Shown here in pieces: positions 45,880-58,257 of a stretch of 64,000 bases of DNA (positions are counted from its first letter, which is position 1; every line of letters starts with the position of its first letter). This stretch comes from Pelecanus crispus. Lineage: Eukaryota; Chordata; Aves; Pelecaniformes; Pelecanidae. The DNA is taken from assembly GCF_030463565.1 (NCBI RefSeq), contig NC_134643.1, forward strand, positions 211,224,583-211,288,582. The letters run 5' to 3'. Both the position numbers and the translations under genes were made by a program. The notes under the pieces are model-generated. The model worked only from the letters and a program-made list of their open reading frames with translations. It was not told where the DNA came from and made no database searches.

Positions 45880-46112
45880 ATAAAACTGTTTGGGAAAAAG
45901 TTGGTGCATAATAAATGGAAATCGATTCATTTATATATCAAAATCATTTTCGGCAAGTATGGTGTGCCTGAAAAAATAATACTTGATATTGGGCTGCAGT
46001 TCAGCTTAATTACTCTGCAGTGAAATAAGGTTCTGGACATGTAACCCTAGTCCTCATTATTCTCAGTATAAAGACTTGACGGAAAATTGTGTCAAAATAA
46101 TAATGAGTCTTC
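45880..46112 (+). pseudogene. Fossil Ty3/gypsy-type integrase core
   Basis: One + frame reads IIFGKYGVPEKIILD followed by a GLQFS segment (to 46023). After a frame change the next frame reads SPHYSQ (46049-46066) and TENCVKIIMSL (46079-46111). This matches the order of the retroelement integrase core: the F-x-x-x-G-x-P block before the second catalytic Asp (45985-45987), then the S-P-x-Y-x-Q block, and the catalytic Glu (46082-46084). The Asp-to-Glu distance is about 32 residues, near the canonical 35. In this family the Asp is usually followed by Asn-Gly-x-x-Phe; here it is Ile-Gly. The upstream 30 codons of the frame are not clearly related. No LTR, RT or gag seen nearby. Not functional. 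GIN1-like or other integrase-derived sequences are alternatives. Confidence 0.7.
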
Positions 46113-49100
46113 CATAAGGGCTAGTTGTTGCGTCTGAGTGCTCTGAATTTCAAAAGTCTGACCTGAGCCTCGCTGTAGCAGGGAACACAAAGGTGCACAG
46201 GGAAGCAAGGAGACGTCAATGAATGTCTTTCATATCTATGAGAATTTCTGTTAAAACTGAACGTTTGGCGGGGAAAAAGGTACTGCATAGGAAGCTGGAT
46301 CTTCCAGAGGCTTCAGCATGATCATATCCAGCTGCTCCCCAGCCCAAACAGTCAGATTCCTGTTTGCCGCTCGGCTGACTGGAAGCAGCCTTCGGCACAA
46401 GTCCAAGCACCGCTCCAGCTCATGCGTCTGCATCCCCAGCAAGAGACGTGCGCTGCTCTGCGGTTAGCTCTACCTCAGCTAAGAAAAGTACCAAGCTGTC
46501 AGTTCCTGGCATTTCATTAAGAAAAAATGGAAAACAAAAATGCTTGTGCTGCGGAAGTGGAAGGCTGAGGTCAGAGCCAGAAGGGCCCTGACGCTGCCGT
46601 CAGCCAGAAAGGAAAACTCTCCACAGGACCTGGTGCCCTGGGACCCAGCGCCATGCCATGAGCATAACATTGCATGAGTGCCTGGTGGGGACCTGTATGC
46701 AATATCACCCGAGACCATCAAGTATTGAAAAGAAATGAGTGCTTTTCTTGAGACAGATTGAACTGACTGCTTTCCCTGAGATGTCATGAGTGAGGAAAGG
46801 ACCACGAGAGTCTGAGACAGCTGTGTCCCAGGATGTAATATAAGCAGAACTAATAACTTCCCACCAGGTTGCTAGTTTTTCTGTGGGACTACACAAATCC
46901 ACCTAATAGTACATGAACTGTTGTTGACTAATATGCCTTTTACATCCATTTTGATCTCTGCTAAGAATGATCATTTAAAGGGGGAGAAAGGATAAGGCAG
47001 GAAAAGGAATCTGTCAGATGCTCCTCAGGACTAGTTTCTGTGCTGGTTATATGATCCTGAACTTAGAGGATACAAATACATATTCCAGGAGAGAAAGAAG
47101 TGAGCAAACATCATTTAAACTTTCCAAAGTGAGAAACTAGGCAGCTGTCCTCTAAATTCATTAATACATTGGAAAGGCAACAAACACTGTAAGAGGTACT
47201 GTAAGCTACATGAGATTTACTACTAGCTAAGAAACTGGAGAAAGAATTCAATCTTATCATGAAAATGCTTTTTTTCTCAGCATAATCTCCAGAAACCTGC
47301 TCTGAGAACACTAGATGGCAGTGACAGCTTTGCTCCTTAGAGGATCTGCGCAGAACCAAAAATTATATCGTGGGTGAGGAAGGTGCAGCTAACTATAGCC
47401 AATTCTTACATTTGGTGAAGATATAAAAAAACAACACTAATAAGTAGAATTTAACGATTATATTCTGTTGAAATGTGGATCTCTGAGTAACAAGTTGGGG
47501 TATTAAAATGTTTAGGAAACAACTTCTATATATATTCACTATTAGAAACACTAATTTTACAGTCTATTGATAGTCCTTTTCTCACCATCAATGCAATGCA
47601 CTTAAAACGGTATACTCCATGGATAGTCCTAGGAATAATGCAATCCCTTAGTTTAACTTCATTCATTGGAAAATTACACACACACACATACATAGACATA
47701 TTCCAACTCCTCAGAAACATGAGAGCCTTTCAGGATACAGTTTGATTTCTGAAAAAGTGACACTGCAGAATATGGAAGTAAGGGAAAAGCAGAGAAGAAT
47801 GTCAGTTGCAAAGAACCCAAGTAAAACAGTACAAATATAATCAGAAGTGTCTGAAATATCAAGTATGTGATCACATCTGCTTGGAAGAACTAAGGGCAAT
47901 TTCTAAGCCTTTTGCAGTTCATTCTGAGCTAGTATTTCCAGGCTTGTGAATATTTTACAGATGAAGAATATGGTCTTGATCTTTGAATCCCTAATGCTGC
48001 CCAGATCAGTAAGACTACTGAGCATTTTGAGTTAGGCAGAAATTGAAATGAAAATTGAAATAGAAAATGAGACTTTCCTATCCTGAAAGTACTTCTGAGA
48101 CATTCAAACATCTTTACTGTCTGCAATAGAAAGAAACAAGAAATTTTGGAAATTTTTAATGGAAAAGTATTTATCCTCTGGGATAGTCGGTAGCCATATT
48201 GTCAATCAGCATACTTACTAGGTCTGGGGGAAAGAATACACTATTTCAGTTTTTTGCTCAGATTGATTTTAACAAGGTTCTAGACCTTGATCTTCAGTCT
48301 TCTAGGTGAAAGAATTGCACATTCACTTATGTTGTGGTGAGTTTCTTTCCATCTGTCCTGCTGGAGATGTTTCCTCTTTACCTGAATACAATTAAACAGT
48401 ACTCTTTGGAAAGACTGACTACCCACTAATCAGAAAGCTCACTTAGGATGTAGGATCAAGCCTTTCTGTCAATTATGTTTGGAGGTTTTTTTGTACAAAG
48501 TGGGGTGTCTACACACACTGTGAGTCCACACCAATTTTCGGTTTTGATGATTCTGCTGTTTCTGATGAAAAACCTTTCCAGAGAAGACCTCACCACTTCT
48601 CCCTAACATGGTACAGAGGCTACAAAGACCATGTAGCTGTGTCTGAGCTGGGATCTTCCTCTTTCCTACCTAACACAGTCTTCATGTGGTTGACACGCCC
48701 TTTTTAGTCACAGCCTTTCAGTTACATACACTGGCACTCACTTCAGCTACCCCCTCAACTTTGTGCACTGTTATCTCCCATGCACTGTGCTACAGAGAGT
48801 GTGCTCTGCCCCTGTCTTCCTAATAGAAAATGGATGAAGGAGCATTTTGCTCTAAGAAAAATCTTTCCAGGCAGCAAAGAAGCAGGTATCACATTCTTAT
48901 TTACATATCATATAACAAATTTCCCTGCCATAATAATACAGGATGATACAGTTTTGTGTGTATCTGAGTGAGCCACTCAAGTTGTATCTTCACTTTTTGC
49001 AGACTACACCAGGGTCCTACCACCAGGCAGTTAGGAGGCTTATGGACCAGTGTCCCAAGAATGGTCACATCCATACTGCATAGTCTCTGCTGAACCTTGC

Positions 49101-52100
49101 ATGACCCTGTCTTGTTCTTCTTAAAAGAGACAGATGAACCATTTCCAGGGTCAAGTGTTGCTTTCTCTAGTCCAAATGACATTATTATGCCACTCTGTAA
49201 ATTCACCATTATGGGGACTGTCACCCTAGGAAGACAGTAACAAAAAATCACTTTTATATCTGTATGACTTGTGTTGTCTCAATATATTCTTCAGAGGAAC
49301 GTAAAATGACATAGCCATCTTCAGAGCCTGCCATCCTAAGAGGAACCTGGGGGACTCTGTTGGAAACCGGCTGTGTCTGGCAGGTCTGGAGTTCACAGTG
49401 TCCTTCCCACTATCTGTTTGTCTGACAAGTGTCCTTTTCAGACTCAGCTTGGGCTGTGTCCTAAGTCATGTCCCCCATTGTGCCCCATCCTGAGAGGGGT
49501 AGGTAGTTCAAGCTCTGTAAATGCCTGCCACACAGGAAGAGCCCTGCACTAACTTAGTGAGCATTAGGGAGGGAGCACATGTGAGCAAGTGTAGTTAGGA
49601 AGAGGGGTCCACTTCAGGGGATGCTTTTGCCTGTGCTGTTTGCTGGTGTCCCCTGAGTGGTCCATGCAGACAGTCCACAGTCTCAGGCAGGAAGGACATG
49701 GGCAACTGTAGCTTTGGCTGGTGGAGTCAGTGCTGTTGGTAGAGGGACCAAGATAATTTAGGTGGACTTGGTAGACAACCATGACTTCAGGGCCCCAGCA
49801 GTCAAGGTATACCATGCATATACATTAAATTAATGGTTCCAGACTATTTCTGGGTGAATCGGGAGATCAAGTACTTCCTGACCATGGTCCCTGCTGCTGC
49901 CAAGGGCATGAAGGTGCAGAAAGTGCCCCTCCTTAGGGCCGACTGAGGGTTATTAATGTTAAAATAGTATTTTAAATTGTTAATGTTAAAAACAATCACA
50001 TTGATATAGTTTTGTTATTGTCAGGGCTAAAATGAATATCATTTGATGTGTGCTTCTTGCATCATGACTACTGATTCAGGGAAGGACTTAGCTCCAAAAG
50101 ACTTCCCTTCTTCTCGATTCACACTATCCAGAGAATTATCTCTCCCCACACATTTACCACTGGGTATGGCTCAGGGTACTCTTGAGGTCAGCTGATTCTG
50201 GTCTGGGCCTGTAGGGCACCTCAATAAGAGAAGGTATGCAGGCCTATGAGCAGGTATCACAGAAGCCTTGGGACATGCTGTGAAGCCTTGGCCACAGAGT
50301 ACTGGGGAGGAGATGTCACCACCCACAGGGGCCACACCTGAGAGGTTTGAACCCAGATATCTAATATTCCACAGGCCTCTAGGTTCCAGCACAGATGTGT
50401 CTTGGCCATGGAAAGTTGATAACTCATAAATCTTACCCCTGGTCCAAATTATGTGTTCTTTTGCTATAGCACATGGGTGGATGTAGGGAAATCATGCAGA
50501 GCTGCATAATGGATTCAAAAGACCAGTGGTGCAGAGAAGTCAGGGTAAGACAAATGCCAGAAAAATTTGGCCATGGGAAGCTACAAAGACCCATAGGAAA
50601 GGTGTCATGTTTGAGGTTTCCCAAGGCAAACTGCAGTGCAGGTACCCCAGGACAATTAGAAGATGCCCGCAGTTCCATGGAGTGCAGCTTCAACAAGGGA
50701 CAGCCAGATGAAGTGACTCACCAGGGCAGTGAGGATGTGGCCAGGCAGCTGGAATAACTGAGCTTGGTAAAATGCATGCTCTCCTTCTAGCTACATATTT
50801 TGATGTCTCAGTCTCTGTCTATTAGATTAGACCCTGCAGGCAAAAGCCATAAAGGAAAACAATTCTTATGATTCTGACAGAGCCTAGACACAAGGCTGGT
50901 TTATGCACCAACGTAGCCTGTATCAGAGACTTAGCTGATGGCTGAACTCTCCATCTGTAGTTTTCAGGAATCATCCAAGGAACCTTTCTCATGGAAAATT
51001 TGGATGTGCCGCACTAATAATTTAGCAGAGCGTTTTATTGACAAAATGTTTTGGGAACATTTTTGTAGTTCCAGTGTGGAGGTTCTGCTCCAAAACAAAG
51101 GGAAAGAAGCTCCAATATGATAATTGGTCCAAAAATTAGCTTGCATATGAGAATAGATTTCCACCTGAGGTCAATTCCAAATTAAGAGAAACAAGGCTGT
51201 CATAAGTACCTCAGAAGTGTCCTGTATACAACTTTGTTGGAAATCATGGTGCAAATAAACTTCAGCTGTAAGGAAATGATGGGATCTCAGCATTCATTGG
51301 AAATAAAATGCACCCAGCTCTATCTACAGTGACACAAAACTGACATGACAGTGTAGTAATATAACAGGGAGATACAGAGCTGTAACAGGAGAATCAGGCT
51401 GTAGCAGGAAATATAAAGCAAGTGATAACGTCAGTTTATTTCAAATTACTTAATTTGTATAACTGTTATGAGTATCTAAAGGGTGAGAACTAAGAAAGAA
51501 ATAATCAATAAGAAGTTATGCTAGGGTCTGAACCAAAATTCAGACAAAATAGAAATCTCAACATTGACTTCACTTGGCTTTGGTTCAGGAAGTAATCTCC
51601 CAGATAACAGCTGCTTTGCAGACTCTACTTGGGAAACTTATTCCTCCTGGACAAGCAGTCTTAAGTTTAACAATAACTTGAGAGAAGATGCTAACAACAT
51701 ACATGCATTGTCTTGGAAGAGCACCTGAATCTGGTACAGTTCAAGTATTTCCACCAAAGCACAACAGAGGCCCTTCGGCAGTTTTCTGCTGGGTGCCAAG
51801 GAGGAAACACACAGCTCATAGCTTCGCATTCGGGAATTTTCTGCGTTGCGTTCATGAGACTTAGAGTATGAGTTACACGCTCTGAAACTGAGTCACTTGA
51901 CGCACAAAGTAAATATCGGATGTGGGCTCACTATCCCTGTGTGAGGCTGCACGAACATCAACTCCAGAAGGAAAATACTTGTTGAAAGTGCAAACAAACC
52001 AGTACTGTGCATGCAGCCTTAAATGAACACCAGAAATTTTAATTTTTATGGTTCCTCTTGCTCCATTCACAGCTCTCTGCATTGGATTTTTCATGGCACT

Positions 52101-52303
52101 CCAAGGAATAACTTGCATCATATTGGCACGTGTTTAAAGTGTGAAGTTTCTCCTTGAATCTAGTGATTACAGTTGCAGGATGTCAGAATTGCCCAACTGT
52201 CTAAATCGGAAGCTGTCTCAGACTGTCCTATTCCTCTCTGTCCCTAACGGAAGTGAGGAGTAAACAAAATCCTGTCAGGGAATTTTTCAAGAGCTTCTTA
52301 ATT
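46113..52303. other. Intergenic DNA, no gene recognised
   Basis: No exon set recognised. GC-richer islands lie at 46290-46640 and 49300-50750, with open frames of 60-95 codons (for example 46251-46442 on -, 50473-50757 on +) that match nothing I know. A short CA run lies near 47680-47690. Confidence 0.45.
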
Positions 52304-52403
52304 GGTTTAGTGTGGACTTGGTAATGTTAGGTTAATGGTTGGACTGGATGATCTTAAAGGTCTTTTCCAACCTAAACGATTCTATGATTCTATGATTCTA
52401 TGA
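52304..52403 (+). mobile_element. CR1 LINE 3' tail, short
   Basis: GGTTTAGTGTGGACTTGG, then GGATGATCTTAAAGGTC, TTTTCCAACCTAAACG and three ATTCTATG tail units. Same subfamily as 14591-15718 and 34893-35530, here on the + strand. Confidence 0.93.
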
Positions 52404-52689
52404 ATTTTGCATTGCTTTTCTCTAGTTCTTTGTTGCATAGATACAGGCGTTCTTACTACCCACATTCTGACTTGAATCTCAGATTTAAAATAATACAGTA
52501 AACTCCACAGATTTTTTGTGCTCTTTATGAAAGAGTACTTCCTTATTATCTATTTTTAAACTATTGTCCTAGTTCACTGAATGTGTCATTGTTCTTATAT
52601 CAAGTAACAGATTAAATAAGAGCACCTACTTCCTGTAAGTTGCTTATTTATGTATCTTTAGCAGACCTCTTATTTGTTTTAACTTTAAA

Positions 52690-52850
52690 ACTGATGTTAC
52701 TTTTTATTGCTCTTTGATATGAGCAATATGTTTAATTCTCCTGCCAGTTTTGGCAGTCTTTTATTCTTGCTGTCTGCTTTGTAAGACTGTGTGACCAGAA
52801 CTAGACACAATATTCAGGTCAGACTGAATCAGATCATTATGTTTCTAGAA
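52690..52850 (-). mobile_element. Possible ancient CR1 remnant
   Basis: The stretch GTGACCAGAACTAGACACAA (52791-52810) followed by TATTCAGGTCAGACTGAATC matches the order of reverse-strand CR1 (the CCAAAACTGGACACAGTATTC block seen intact at 15087). Strongly diverged. Confidence 0.4.
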
Positions 52851-55800
52851 TTATCATCAATCTCTTTCTCTATACTTTATTACTTTGTTGTTTATAGGCA
52901 GCTGTATTATAAGAGGTTCACTTCAGCCTCTGTTATCAGAAATACCATCTAATAAGTGAAGACAAGCCAAGGGAACGTAAATTTAAGAATTCCTCCAAAA
53001 TTACAGACAAATAAGCAGGAGCCAAGGATATCATCAGTATTACTTCAGTAATTAGCTATCTGCAATTTACCATTTTCTCTGTGTTTGTTAAGGGTCAGAG
53101 ATTTACCAGCTCAGTATGTGTCAACACTAACTGCCAATACTGAATCACAAAAAAGCCCAGCCATCCTGTTATAATGGAACCACTTGGGACTAAAGTTATA
53201 GATATTACCATTAGACAAAGACAGAAGGCTATATGAAACTATGACTTGTTTTACTTCCTCTGATATATCTTACTACAGGGTACTTATCACTCAGAATACT
53301 GTGCCAATTTTATGATACCAAGTTTGAGAGAATGAGTTTAAAAAACAGCCACAAGGAAAGAAATCCAGCCTGAAAATACACTTCTCAGAAGTAAAGGATT
53401 TGGGAAAACAAGCTATTTTATGACAGGGTAGAAGTTTAATGAATGAATGGAATGCAAACTTTGGGGGGCAGGGTAGGAACAAACTGTGGCAACAGGAAAA
53501 AGGAGAAGGTTGTCATTACCAGTAAACTCCTCCAGTGCTCTTATCCTTAAAGGGAAGGATATGTAAAAGCAAAACTCCCAGGAGCAAGAAATGTCAAGCC
53601 AACTTTGACAAATATATGAGACCCACAGGTCTGATCCTATGCAGAAATACACGGGCAGATTAAATGACCCATCATTGCAGATCAGGCTGCAAGGTTATGG
53701 AGCTGTAATTCCACCACCCCCACCATACACACCTTACAACAACCACAACTGTGTAGGTGGCACAGATGTGTTTAGGCTTGGAATGGGTAGGCTGAATTCT
53801 GGTGTGGTGATATAATCAAAACAATTCCCAGTATTATTTCCAGCAATGCAGTTTGTTACGGAAAACAGTGCACACATAAAATATCTATCTATATTTTTAA
53901 AAATATCACAATGACATAATTAGCCTCACTTCCTCTGTGTTTGATGACTGAAAACCAACAACATACTGTATGACTATGTAGTCAAGATAGAAGCTGCAAG
54001 CCTACATGATATGACAATTACTGTATCATTATGACTCACATTGAGAATGACCAAAAGGGACTCTTGCTTCTTCCAAAATATGGGGGCAGGAACAGAGGCA
54101 GGCTTTAGGGGCCATGCAACTCAAGGTAAAATGCTTTCTGTTTTGGCACAGCCATGCTGTTTCTTGTGGACCAGGTAAAAGCAGTCTTCATAGCTCCAAT
54201 GTGGGATAAGTCAATTCTTCCTCCAAAGAGATTATGCTCCAGGCAGATGTAACACACAGTGAGCTGGCAAGTATAACCACGGTAGCCTGTGAGCAGTTAC
54301 ATTCTGCAGGAATTGGAGCCCATCTGCGGTTTATTTTTTTCACCATGTTTGGATGACATGCTGTTGGATGGAGAAGCCACTAGGCAAAACAGCAAAGACA
54401 GAGAGAAGGGCCACCATGAAGAGGCCCTGGCAGGGAGCAGGGAAGGAGAGGAAGTGAGAGATGGGCAGGGGAGGTGAGAAGGATAGGTGATTATCTCAGA
54501 CTGCCCCTGGACTACGGAGCAGGTCAATGCTGTAATGCAGCTCGTTCATATGGTCAGCTGCAACAGGGAAACGCTGGAGCTGGTCCATTGCTGCTTGTTT
54601 TCCTTTCTGTGGGGGAGATCGTTTGTGCTTGATTTGATTCCCAGAGGGAACTGAAACATAGCCAGGGACCTGCAAGCTGGGAATTGCTCCCAAATCCCTT
54701 TGCTTCAATGTAGGGAAGATGCTCAAGTGCCCTGGCTTTCTTATAGGTCACATTAAATGGTGTGATTCAACATTGTATCTTCAAACTTTCATATCAACCA
54801 TGCTCGGTAACTGAGCTTTTTTTTAGAGTATGGTCTATACTGGATCTTTTGCTAAGAAAATAGCAGGCTCATACACAAAGCTGGATAGAGAAAAGTTTTC
54901 CAAGCCCTCCTGTTTATTCTCTCAGGACTGTTTTCAGAGTCAGGCTGAACTCTTCCTGTTTGAAGATTCAGAGGAAGAAGGACAAGTTATTTTTATGTAA
55001 ACAGTAAACATTTTCTATGAGCTTGTTTACCACATCCTGCCTTCCCTGTCTCAACAAAAGGAGAGATTGACTGGGACTCGGTGTTAAGTTTGAAATGACG
55101 TATCTTTCTGCAGACAAGTTGCTACTCAGCACAAATAATGCCAAGGAAAGCCTTGTAACCCCATGTGTGAGATTAACTAATAAGAAGCTTTGGGCTGTCA
55201 TGTTGTCTTCATTCCTTCCCGTTACGATGATAAGAGAGCAAAGAGCAAACACGCAAGTTGGTGGTAGAGTGATAATGCCAGAGATGTGCCTTCACAGGCA
55301 GAGTCACTGGGGTCACTCCCACAGGTTTTAACACAAAAATGTCAAAGTTTGTTACATTTCTTAAGCATCTGGGACTACATTTAAGTGTCACTTATACAGC
55401 TAAGTGTCTCTTTCAGTGGTCTAGCTGCACATTTGCAAAACCCCCAGCTAACTCTGTAAGTCTGTAAGACACCTGATATTTCTGATGCCAAGCATGGCCA
55501 GAACTGCATAAGAGGTTAGACATATAACCAGCTTGCAGCACATTATGAAGCACAGCAGCTAAACTACACGTTCTTCAACCTAATTCTCCGAGTCACCTTA
55601 TGTTGTAATTGTGGCCTAAGCAAGTCAGTCCCCACAGAAAACCCCTGAAGGCTGATGAGAGGCCAGAGTCATTTATCTCACTTGATTTTTGTTAGATCAC
55701 TTATGCAGAATACAAGACATCCAGGTTCAAAATCCTTCTTTTCCTAAGCGATCCAAACACCTGCCACCTACTTCCTAGAGAGAGCTGTAATTACCAGACT

Positions 55801-57354
55801 ACTGAGCTTCTCAAACGCATTTTCTTGGGCCCTTCCACTGAAGCAGTTCTTGTATAAACAACGATATTAAGCCACTTAGAAGACACTTACACTGGAGCCC
55901 AGGTTTAGGGAGACAACCTGGCAGCAGGGGACTGTGGCCCCATTCTTAGTTGCACTGAACTCATTCAAATTCAAACCATTTTTCTGTGGAGGTCTGAGAA
56001 CGTGACTCTGCTCCATACTGGTTAGTGGTATTTTTGGTTATTTCTGATACTGGAGATCATCATAAGCAACTGTTAGGCTTTTTTCTTGTGAACATCCCAG
56101 ATTTAATGTGTGGGTGTAGTACTTGTCTAGCATGATCCAGTTGACTAGTCTGCTTCCTCACTTTGAATCATTAGATATTTCCATCAAGCAGTTTGCACAG
56201 ATTTAATTTTCTTTTAGCTCTCAGGTGCCACAAATCTTTTCTCATTTGCTGTGTCAGGCATTCTTGCTTCAGATGGCATGGAGTAAAGAGTGAAGACCTG
56301 GAGGGCCTTTCTGCACCCAGCAAAAGAACAAATGCGCAAGGGCTATGGTGTATCATGTAACAGGAAATAACGCTTGCTAAGACTTGCATGAAGATTAATA
56401 TAGCTTGGATTAGTGTTGAAAGAGCAACTTTAGTCCCTAGCCTGTTAATGTGCTTATATGCGAATTCTATAGCAATGTCTGTATGCGGATATCGTTGAAG
56501 CAAGCAAGACACTCATCCTGATTGGATCCCCTGGGCACTGCTGTCACATAAATGAGATGGACTAGGCATCTCATTCCTCACCCCCCCGATGCCTTAAAGT
56601 TTTTCATGTTGTTCAGTTTCAAAGTGTACAGAATTCAAGTATCATCCAGCAGAAAACACCCTGCAGGTAAGGAGATGTAATGCAAATGTCCTGAGATTTT
56701 ATCAAACATTTCTCAGTTACAGTCTTGTCCTCAAAACAACCTGGCAGTGAACAGGTTATAACACATGATGGCAGATGATGGAACATAAGGGAGTAATTTC
56801 TTAGAAGGAACAATTGCAAAACAGGGCTATTCAGTGAAGGAAGGTGCAGGATAACCTTCAGGGCTATAAGAGAAAGTGTAAACCTAGAGAACAACATGCA
56901 CTTGCATAAAGATTTGTTTCTTTCAGCAGACCAGATGAAATGCTTCCACAGTGTTACAGAAAAATGAAGAAAATAATCTAGGTATATAACAGAAATAAGC
57001 AAATAATTTTGTGCCACAGAACTACAGCACAAATTGTAAAACTCCTTTTTTCATACTTAGCTGTGAGACAGAAATGGCAGAGGGAGCGCACTGGAGTCAT
57101 TACTTCTTTATTAATAGCCAATACTTCTTCTGTCCATGTAATCAGTTCTGAGTTAATGTAATTTCTTTTCTTTGCATTCATTGAACCAGGGTTCACTTAA
57201 AGTCAAATAACTGAGACATCATACACCTAATTTTGATTGAGCTTAAGGATGAGGTGATGTATCTTGCAAGGACAACTGATTGACTGTGAGATAAAAATAA
57301 ATTCCTCTTTTGGAAAGATAGAAATTATTTTGGTTAAAGAATGAGTTGGTTTAT

Positions 57355-57415
57355 AGTAATTATTTATATATAATTATATATAGTAATATTATAGTAATTA
57401 CTATAGTAATTAAAA
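57355..57415. repeat. AT-rich palindromic low-complexity sequence
   Basis: Repeats of TATAGTAATTA and its near complement within about 60 bp. Confidence 0.7.
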
Positions 57416-57883
57416 AATCCAGTGGCTTTGCAATTAATTTCCACACATAGAGGCTAGCTGGATTTTTAGGAAGGGAGGTTCACCTTCCACCCACCCTAGA
57501 CATACCATTTTGAGTTCTATGGAATTTCCTTATGAGAAAAATTTGACTAGAACTGCTGAATTAACTGATATTTCTGTTCAATGGACAGAGGAAAAATAGC
57601 AATAAAATACATTTGATTCACAGATCATGGTTCTGTGATGGTTTATACTAAATCTGTGAAATGCCAGGTTGACCAAAGCTACAGTGATGTCCAGATTAGA
57701 AATGGAAACATGATTATGTTTCTAGTGAATAAGAGAGCCAGTGATAAAGAATCTATTGTGGGTATTAGCTGGTTTATACGGTTGCCAAGAGAACAGACAA
57801 TACCAATGCAGTATGAACTCTGCCCATACACTGTTAACCCATCAGAACTTTTGAATACCTTGGAACTGGTGAAGACAGCTTCT

Positions 57884-58185
57884 ATCATCTTAGAATCATA
57901 TATTAATAGAATATCTCAAGTTGGAAGAGAACCATAAGGATCATTAAGTCCAACTCCCTGCTCCTCACAGGACTACATAAAAACTTAATCATATGACTAA
58001 GAGCATTGTCCAGGCGCTCCTTGAATTCTGTCAGGCTTGGTGCCATGACCACTTCCCTGAGGAGCCTGTTCCAGTGACTGACCACCCTCTCAGTGAAGAA
58101 CCTTTTGCTAATGTCCAATCTGAACTTCCCCTGATGCAGCTTCATTCCATTTCCTTGTGTCCTATTGCTGGTCACACTGGCACCA
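57884..58185 (-). mobile_element. CR1 LINE 3' end, diverged, minus strand
   Basis: TTGGAAGAGAACCATAAGG, then CATTAAGTCCAACTCCCTGC, GAGCCTGTTCCAGTGACTG and AACCTTTTGCTAATGTCC form a reverse-strand CR1 3' end. The tail is degraded (AGAATCATATATTAATAGAA). Confidence 0.88.
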
Positions 58186-58227
58186 TGTATGGTTATGTAA
58201 ATAAAATAATTTTCACCTTTAGCACAG

Positions 58228-58257
58228 AAAAAACAAAACAAAACAAAACAAAAAAAC
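58228..58257 (+). repeat. (AAAAC)n microsatellite
   Basis: AAAACAAAACAAAACAAAAC with flanking A runs, about 43 bp after the end of the minus-strand CR1. Confidence 0.9.

Larger units (their letters stand above)
44607..45935 (+). other. MMP13: Likely MMP13 3' UTR, end uncertain
   Basis: The first canonical AATAAA after the stop is at 45910-45915, about 1.3 kb downstream. ATTAAA variants occur earlier, at 44859-44864 and near 45184, 45277 and 45850. If the distal signal is used, the UTR includes a CR1 tail, a purine tract and part of an integrase fossil. No transcript data, so the end is a guess. Confidence 0.4.
52404..57883. other. Intergenic DNA, no gene recognised
   Basis: Possible ancient CR1 remnant at 52690-52850. 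Minus-strand open frames at 56171-56512 (113 codons) and 56619-57032 (137 codons) are rich in hydrophobic residues typical of random AT-rich DNA and show no domain. AT palindromic low-complexity sequence at 57355-57415. Confidence 0.5.

Noticed and set aside
56171..57032. Two minus-strand ORFs of 113 and 137 codons
   Set aside because: Hydrophobic, cysteine-rich readings typical of non-coding AT-rich DNA; no motif, no exon signals seen.
57635..57937. 100-codon + strand ORF
   Set aside because: Its end runs into a minus-strand CR1, and the rest matches nothing recognised.
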